From assembly GCA_037127255.1 (NCBI GenBank), contig JBANSL010000013.1, positions 12,358,688 to 12,422,687 of the forward strand: 64,000 nt of DNA, in the 5' to 3' direction. Below are positions 59,333 to 64,000 of the stretch, in pieces. The notes beneath the pieces were generated by a model that worked only from the letters and a program-made list of their open reading frames with translations, was not told where the DNA came from and made no database searches. This DNA comes from Persicaria tinctoria (taxonomy: Eukaryota > Streptophyta > Magnoliopsida > Caryophyllales > Polygonaceae). Both the position numbers and the translations under genes were made by a program. Each line of letters opens with the position of its first letter. The first letter of the stretch is position 1.

Positions 59333-59660
59333 CTCCGATAGTTTCTCCCAAATTTCAGGCCTCGAGTTCACCAGGAACTCATCAATTGCGCAGACAGCGA
59401 AACGGAAGCTAAGAAACAGAGGCAACAGCGACAGGTACAGCGATGGAGGAGGAGAAGAAGTCGAAGAAAGGCCGAAGCTTGGAGAGAGGGGGTGGAGGAG
59501 AGAGAGGAGGGAAAACAGAGGGGAGAGAGAAAATGGGGGATTGTGGAAATGAAAGGGGATGAAATTAAGGTGAGAGTTTAACATCCTAAAAAAGTTAGGG
59601 TTTGAGAGAGAGAGAGGGACAGAGGATGGGGTCGAACGGCGTACTTTGATTTTTATTTTA
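59333..59660 (-). promoter_or_regulatory. KRP leader region with GA repeat
   Basis: Pyrimidine-rich on the coding strand, with a (GA)n run at 59603-59617 on the plus strand. Such CT-rich leaders are common in plants. The transcription start cannot be fixed. Confidence 0.45.
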
Positions 59661-61131
59661 TTTTATTTATTTTTTACGGATTTTTTTTTTTACTCATTTT
59701 TTTTGGTCGAATTATATTTTTTATGGCCTTGGTTTGGTTCACAATTGAAAAAATGTTTTAATTCAGTTTTGTGGTGGATATAACAGAAAATGTGTATTTT
59801 CATTAAACTTAACTTTCTCCAAATTAAATGTGATTAATTAAACAAAATATATTGCACCAAAAAAAAACTAAACAAAATATTTGTTGTGGGGATTTCAATT
59901 TCAATAAACTTATTTGAATTTTATTTTATTTTTCGTGTTTAATCAAATAAGAGAGCATATATTGGCAGATTCAGGGGAAAATTAGAAGGGTGCTAAAAAA
60001 AAGTCTGAGAAATTTATTTTTGTATGTATATATAGAAAATATTTTTTAATATATTAAAAAATCTTAAATTTGTGATTTAATTACTTATTTTTAATAGAAA
60101 ATATTTATTAAAAATAAAAATTATAGAAAAATGAGAAATTTTTTGTATGTATATATGAAAATGAATGTTTTTATTTGAATGTTAGAGAATTTTTTTTTTA
60201 TTTAATTAGACGTTTTTTAGTAGAAAAAAACTAAGAAAAACAAAAAAAAAGGAGGTAAATGGTTTTAAGTTTTTAACCCATGTCCTTAATGTAATAATTA
60301 ATAAATATCCCTCTTTACCAACTAAGTTAAGGTAAGTTTGTGATTATATATTTTTTTTAAATTGTTTTGTCCCTAAAATCAATTTGAAAAATTACAAAAA
60401 AAAACGTATAAAGTAAATTTCTTGGGTTTTTCTTCCGGACGAGGGAGCTTCAGTAATCTAGAGCCTCCTAGATCCGCCTATATATACATATGATCCTTTT
60501 TCCTTTTTATCTTTAATTCACATGATCGAATTTAATTACTTTGATGAATAAAGTGATACTTTAACATTTTTATGTATAAAAAAATTGTTCTTTCGAAGAA
60601 ATTCAAATTTATGGATAATTTACTCTTAATGTAGATAAGATTTTTTCCTGGAGCAATAAATATATTAACATCAAGGGAGAAAGCGATCATACAATGGTTG
60701 TTAATTTAATCGTTAAAGAGTAAAAAAACAGTTAAAATTTGTTGAATAGCGTTAGATTCTATTTCTTTTCTTTCATGGTTAAAACCAGCATCCTAATGGA
60801 TTAGAATCTATACATGAAAGTCTTTACATGCATCTTTATTCGAGGAGAATTCTAATTAATAAGAATTTAATTTATTTAATTGTTTAATAGACAACTCCAT
60901 TCCCTTTTTTGTAAAATGCAAAAAAGATAGTCAAACAAAGGGTTATCTATACATACCATGACAAAATCCGAATGGGATCATTTGTGTCTAAACCGCCTAC
61001 CTCATAAATGTCCCTAACTCCTCACCACCGAATTTAAAAAAAAAAAAAAGGTTAAGGGGTAGGAGATTATGTGAGAAAATAAGCAGAAGACAACGTGATT
61101 GGGGACAACAGATTCTCACTTGACAAAATCT
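59661..61131. other. AT-rich intergenic DNA, no gene seen
   Basis: Strongly AT-rich with homopolymer runs. GAGCCTCCTAGATCCGCC near 60461-60478 resembles the inverted end of a Tip100-type element, but no partner end was found. Confidence 0.45.
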
Positions 61132-61146
61132 AAGTCCACTCTTCCT

Positions 61147-61244
61147 TGAATTGGTAAATAAAGAGCGGCCATTCCGAGGTTTGAACCGAGGACCTATGAC
61201 TATTATCCACAAGTCCTTTCCGGTGAGCCATTCCGGAATGGTTA
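61147..61244 (-). mobile_element. Small tRNA-derived SINE, copy 2 (98 bp)
   Basis: A perfect 15-bp duplication AAGTCCACTCTTCCT (61132-61146 and 61245-61259) flanks a close relative of 31817-31915. On the minus strand the A-box-like TGGCTCACCGG is at 61220-61230 and the B box is GGTTCAAACC (61179-61188). It has the same short tail (TTTACCAATTCA). Confidence 0.87.
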
Positions 61245-61335
61245 AAGTCCACTCTTCCTCTTACATGAATTTCCCATTAAACCACACTCTCGTGCTAAAT
61301 TCTCTCAAAATTATATAGAAGCACACTCCTCAGTT

Positions 61336-62948
61336 TCTTTTTTTTTTTTTTTTTTGATTAGGAAATAATTCGAGACCGGACAAGCTCGGACCTCGAGAGG
61401 CCGACAAAGTCGGCAGACGGCAAGCCGTCTAAACATACAACGTAGCAAAAGAAAATACACAAGAAAACATAATACAGACACCTAATACAAAAGAACTACA
61501 CAAGATAAACCCGGAAAACCCCCAGACCCTAAGCACACCAGCGGACACAGCAGCGAGAAGAGGGAGACCCGGCATGGAGCAGTGGATAGCGAGCGCATGG
61601 GACAGCATAGCTGACACGATGACTCACCGCTGGAAAGACGAAAAGCAGTAATCCACAAAGGGCAAAGACGACTCCTGGGGAAGTGTGGATCACACGACGT
61701 TCCCTCCACCTAGTTGATGAAGGATCTTCGGAGACCATGAACACCTCCAACACGATCACTTCGATCAACCAGGGCCGCAGAACTGCTCCTCAACCGAAAC
61801 TAACCACGGATCCAACAGACAGAACTCCAACCAACCCAAGAAAGTGAAGCACGACCGCAAGATGACGAAGAGCACAAGAAAATTCCGGAATTTATTTACA
61901 CGAGTTATTTTATATATATTTTGTTATTTATTTTTAACAATCAAATCGGGTTGCCCCGGGCCCAAGGCATAACCTTGGGCCCAAAGCACAGCCCGACATT
62001 AGGCAATCCAACAAGCTCGGGCCACCTTCGGTCCCAAGGCAAGCCCGAAGGCCAAAGAAAGCCGAAGCCCAAAAGAGGAAAAGAGCTATGGAGTGCAGTG
62101 TGTCGACGACGGAAGGAAGGCCTGAGCGCCACCCCCCACAGTCGAGGCGAAAAGGCAATCCAGCCAACAACCACTAAACCAAAGACGAGCCAGACAGATG
62201 CTCGCCGGAGGAGGTGCGGGTCTAGCTGGAGCCCTGAGTAGAAGAGAAGATGCACAAACGCGAAGTCGAGAAGGCGTGAAAACGAAATCAGCAGGCCGCG
62301 CACAACCCACCACCCAGAACAACAAGCGAGGGGAGAACAACCACGGCACCCAAAGGGAGAGTGGACACCGAGGAGGACCAACCCCACCGAAGGCGACACC
62401 GGAACAGGCCGAATTCGAAGGAGCTCCGAGGAGGAGGAGGGAATGGGGTTTCGAAGAGCCCGCTCAGATGAAGAGAGGGAGCGGCGACTGAAGATCAGTC
62501 GGAGAACCAGAGAAATTCGAGGGATCGACAGAGAGCAACCAACACAAATAAAATCGATTAGGGATTCAGATAGCGACAAGCCCCAAATTGCTACACAAAT
62601 TGCTCAAGGGGAAAGATAAAAGAGGAAGATGAAACCAATTTCATCAAGAAACCTAAGATAAGATCGGTTTCATCAACAATTGTTCCTCAAGAGCCTCGCC
62701 ACCACGCAACCAAGGCGACCACCGTGGTGCAACAGGGCCGGAGCCAGGTAGGGCGGCAGAGGACGGGGTAGGGCGGCCGAGGCCGGATTGGGGCTCCCGA
62801 AGGAGGTTTAGGGCTCCCGAATGAGGTTTAATTTGCCCTCAGAAGAGGGTTTTTTCCGGTGATCGTCGGTGGCGGATCCACCACCGCCAGTAGTCATCGC
62901 CCCTCAAGGGTTTTTTTTTTCTTCCTCTCAAAAGAGAGTTTTTCCACT
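61336..62948 (-). mobile_element. Internally deleted LINE, non-autonomous (about 1.6 kb)
   Basis: A perfect 15-bp duplication GCACACTCCTCAGTT at 61321-61335 and 62949-62963, with a run of about 18 A residues (minus strand) next to the first copy, marks target-primed insertion. The 3' part has an L1-like tail (TTAGACGGCTTGCCGTCTGC, then GTCCGGTCTCGAATTATTTCC). The GC-rich body at 61950-62560 and the 5' end have no endonuclease or reverse transcriptase. Long open frames in the GC-rich part look non-coding. Confidence 0.8.
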
Positions 62949-62963
62949 GCACACTCCTCAGTT

Positions 62964-64000
62964 CTCTACAATACCACGGGTGCATCAATTTTAAAAGTAC
63001 ATCATTTTCTTTCCAAAAAAAACATCATCCACATATGCTTTTTTGTCAAAGAAAAAAAATCTGATTACCAAACCTAGGAAATTATATTAATCAATATAGC
63101 CAATAATCGAATAATCTAATATAAGAGCTAGCATAACAAAACCAAACAAAGAATACATTCTAAAAAAAAAATGAGATAAAAACGAAAGACAAGGATAAGG
63201 GATGAAACTAGGGGTGGTCACGGATCATGGGTGAACCATAACCCATCAAGTTAGGATAAGTTATGGAGTTAAAATAGGTTTAAAATACTTGTAGTGAATT
63301 TTTTTTTAGTAGCCCTTCTCTCTCACATCCTTTAAATTCACATTATTATAATGTAAAAGGCTATTTATAGATCAATTTCATTTTAAAAGCACGCACACAA
63401 AATTATGTTTGCCCCAATATGTACAATTTATATTACTAGAATTAATCTTTTCATTGGTAGTTGATATAATGGGGGAATTAAGAAGCATAGTTTTACCACC
63501 TAACACTCCATTGGTGAGGGAAGTGCGGAATGAAATGAATTTGGAGAATCTCAATACCAAATTTAATTGGTACTTTTTTTTGGGTTTAAATTTAATTGGT
63601 ACTTTAATACTCCCTTGTTGGTGATAATAATTTAAATGTATTAAATAGTATTCGATCAATTGCAAAAAAATAGGAAATGTATCAAATGAGGTATGATATG
63701 ATATACTTACAAGCCCTTAACAAAATTGACATGAGCATGATTTTTAAAACCGTGGTAATTATGGTCATAAAAAGGTTTATCGTTATAATTTTAAAGAATT
63801 ATTATAGTAGAAGGAAAGTTTCATATTCTATTTCTCCCTCCACTCCTTTTATTGGGTAAGGATTCAAAGTTTATCTTATTCGCTACCAGTGAGTTAAGTC
63901 AGTCAGCACAAACCAGTTTACCTGATACGTGACTCTTACACACCTGGAATTTGTCACCAAATTTTCATTTTCAGCTAAATTAAAAATGTAGGTTAATATG
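62964..64000. other. Intergenic, no gene seen
   Basis: AT-rich DNA without recognisable coding sequence or element ends. Confidence 0.45.

Noticed and set aside
59333..59584. Upstream in-frame ATG that would extend KRP by 84 residues
   Set aside because: The added part is a low-complexity pyrimidine-rich leader, and the family start MGKY is at 59332.
61941..62579. Minus-strand open frame of 212 codons
   Set aside because: Low-complexity, GC-driven frame inside a deleted LINE; several frames are open at the same place.
1..64000. CRISPR arrays, operons, rRNA or organelle insertions
   Set aside because: None seen. Regularly spaced repeats are limited to the 45-bp minisatellite and short microsatellites.

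Overview
The window is plant nuclear DNA, most likely from a eudicot, possibly an asterid. Genes are split by short GT-AG introns, intergenic DNA is AT-rich, and there is a Cf/EIX-type leucine-rich-repeat receptor-like protein. Copia elements primed by initiator tRNA-Met, plant L1-type LINEs and several small DNA transposons and SINEs fill the space between genes. The species cannot be named from sequence alone.

Layout. 1-6309 is a nest of LTR retrotransposons: an old minus-strand Copia remnant is split by a short TRIM-like element (perfect 5-bp target-site duplication TGTGC), and that element carries a complete but decayed Copia body plus one foreign LTR between its own LTRs. 7441-15305 is a receptor-like protein gene (RLP1) whose promoter and leader (7441-7592) have been separated from its coding region (12738-15305) by a very young Copia inserted exactly at the start codon. 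15306-25541 is repeat-rich, with fused fragments of an eIF4B-like gene and a diaminopimelate epimerase gene at 21332-22017. 25542-27191 holds a foldback Mutator-like element and a small hAT-like MITE, each with clear target-site duplications. 27314-28086 is a truncated second copy of the receptor gene (RLP2), followed by a LINE that is itself interrupted by a ~99-bp tRNA-derived SINE.

33933-35389 is a complete cytochrome b5 gene (3 exons, 134 aa). 36405-37365 is an intronless NPH3/BTB pseudogene. 39031-41358 is a complete BSD-domain gene (4 exons, 177 aa) with TTG-tailed SINEs in its second intron and 3' flank. 42769-49618 is a Helitron-like element whose 3' end was hit by a near-complete L1-type LINE. 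50725-52811 is a complete CHY/RING zinc-finger E3 ligase gene (11 exons, 293 aa, RZPF34/CHYR1/MIEL1 family). 56921-59332 (minus) is a complete KRP-type CDK inhibitor gene (3 exons, 263 aa). The end of the window holds a second copy of the small SINE and an internally deleted LINE.

The four intact housekeeping or regulatory genes (electron transfer in the ER, a BSD protein, ubiquitin ligation, cell-cycle inhibition) are not an obvious functional cluster; they are ordinary neighbours in a transposon-rich stretch. The most notable structures are the TRIM/Copia composite joined at the shared primer-binding site, and the Copia insertion whose duplicated target contains the RLP1 ATG. All exon boundaries were placed by eye from splice sites, frame and family conservation; no search was run.
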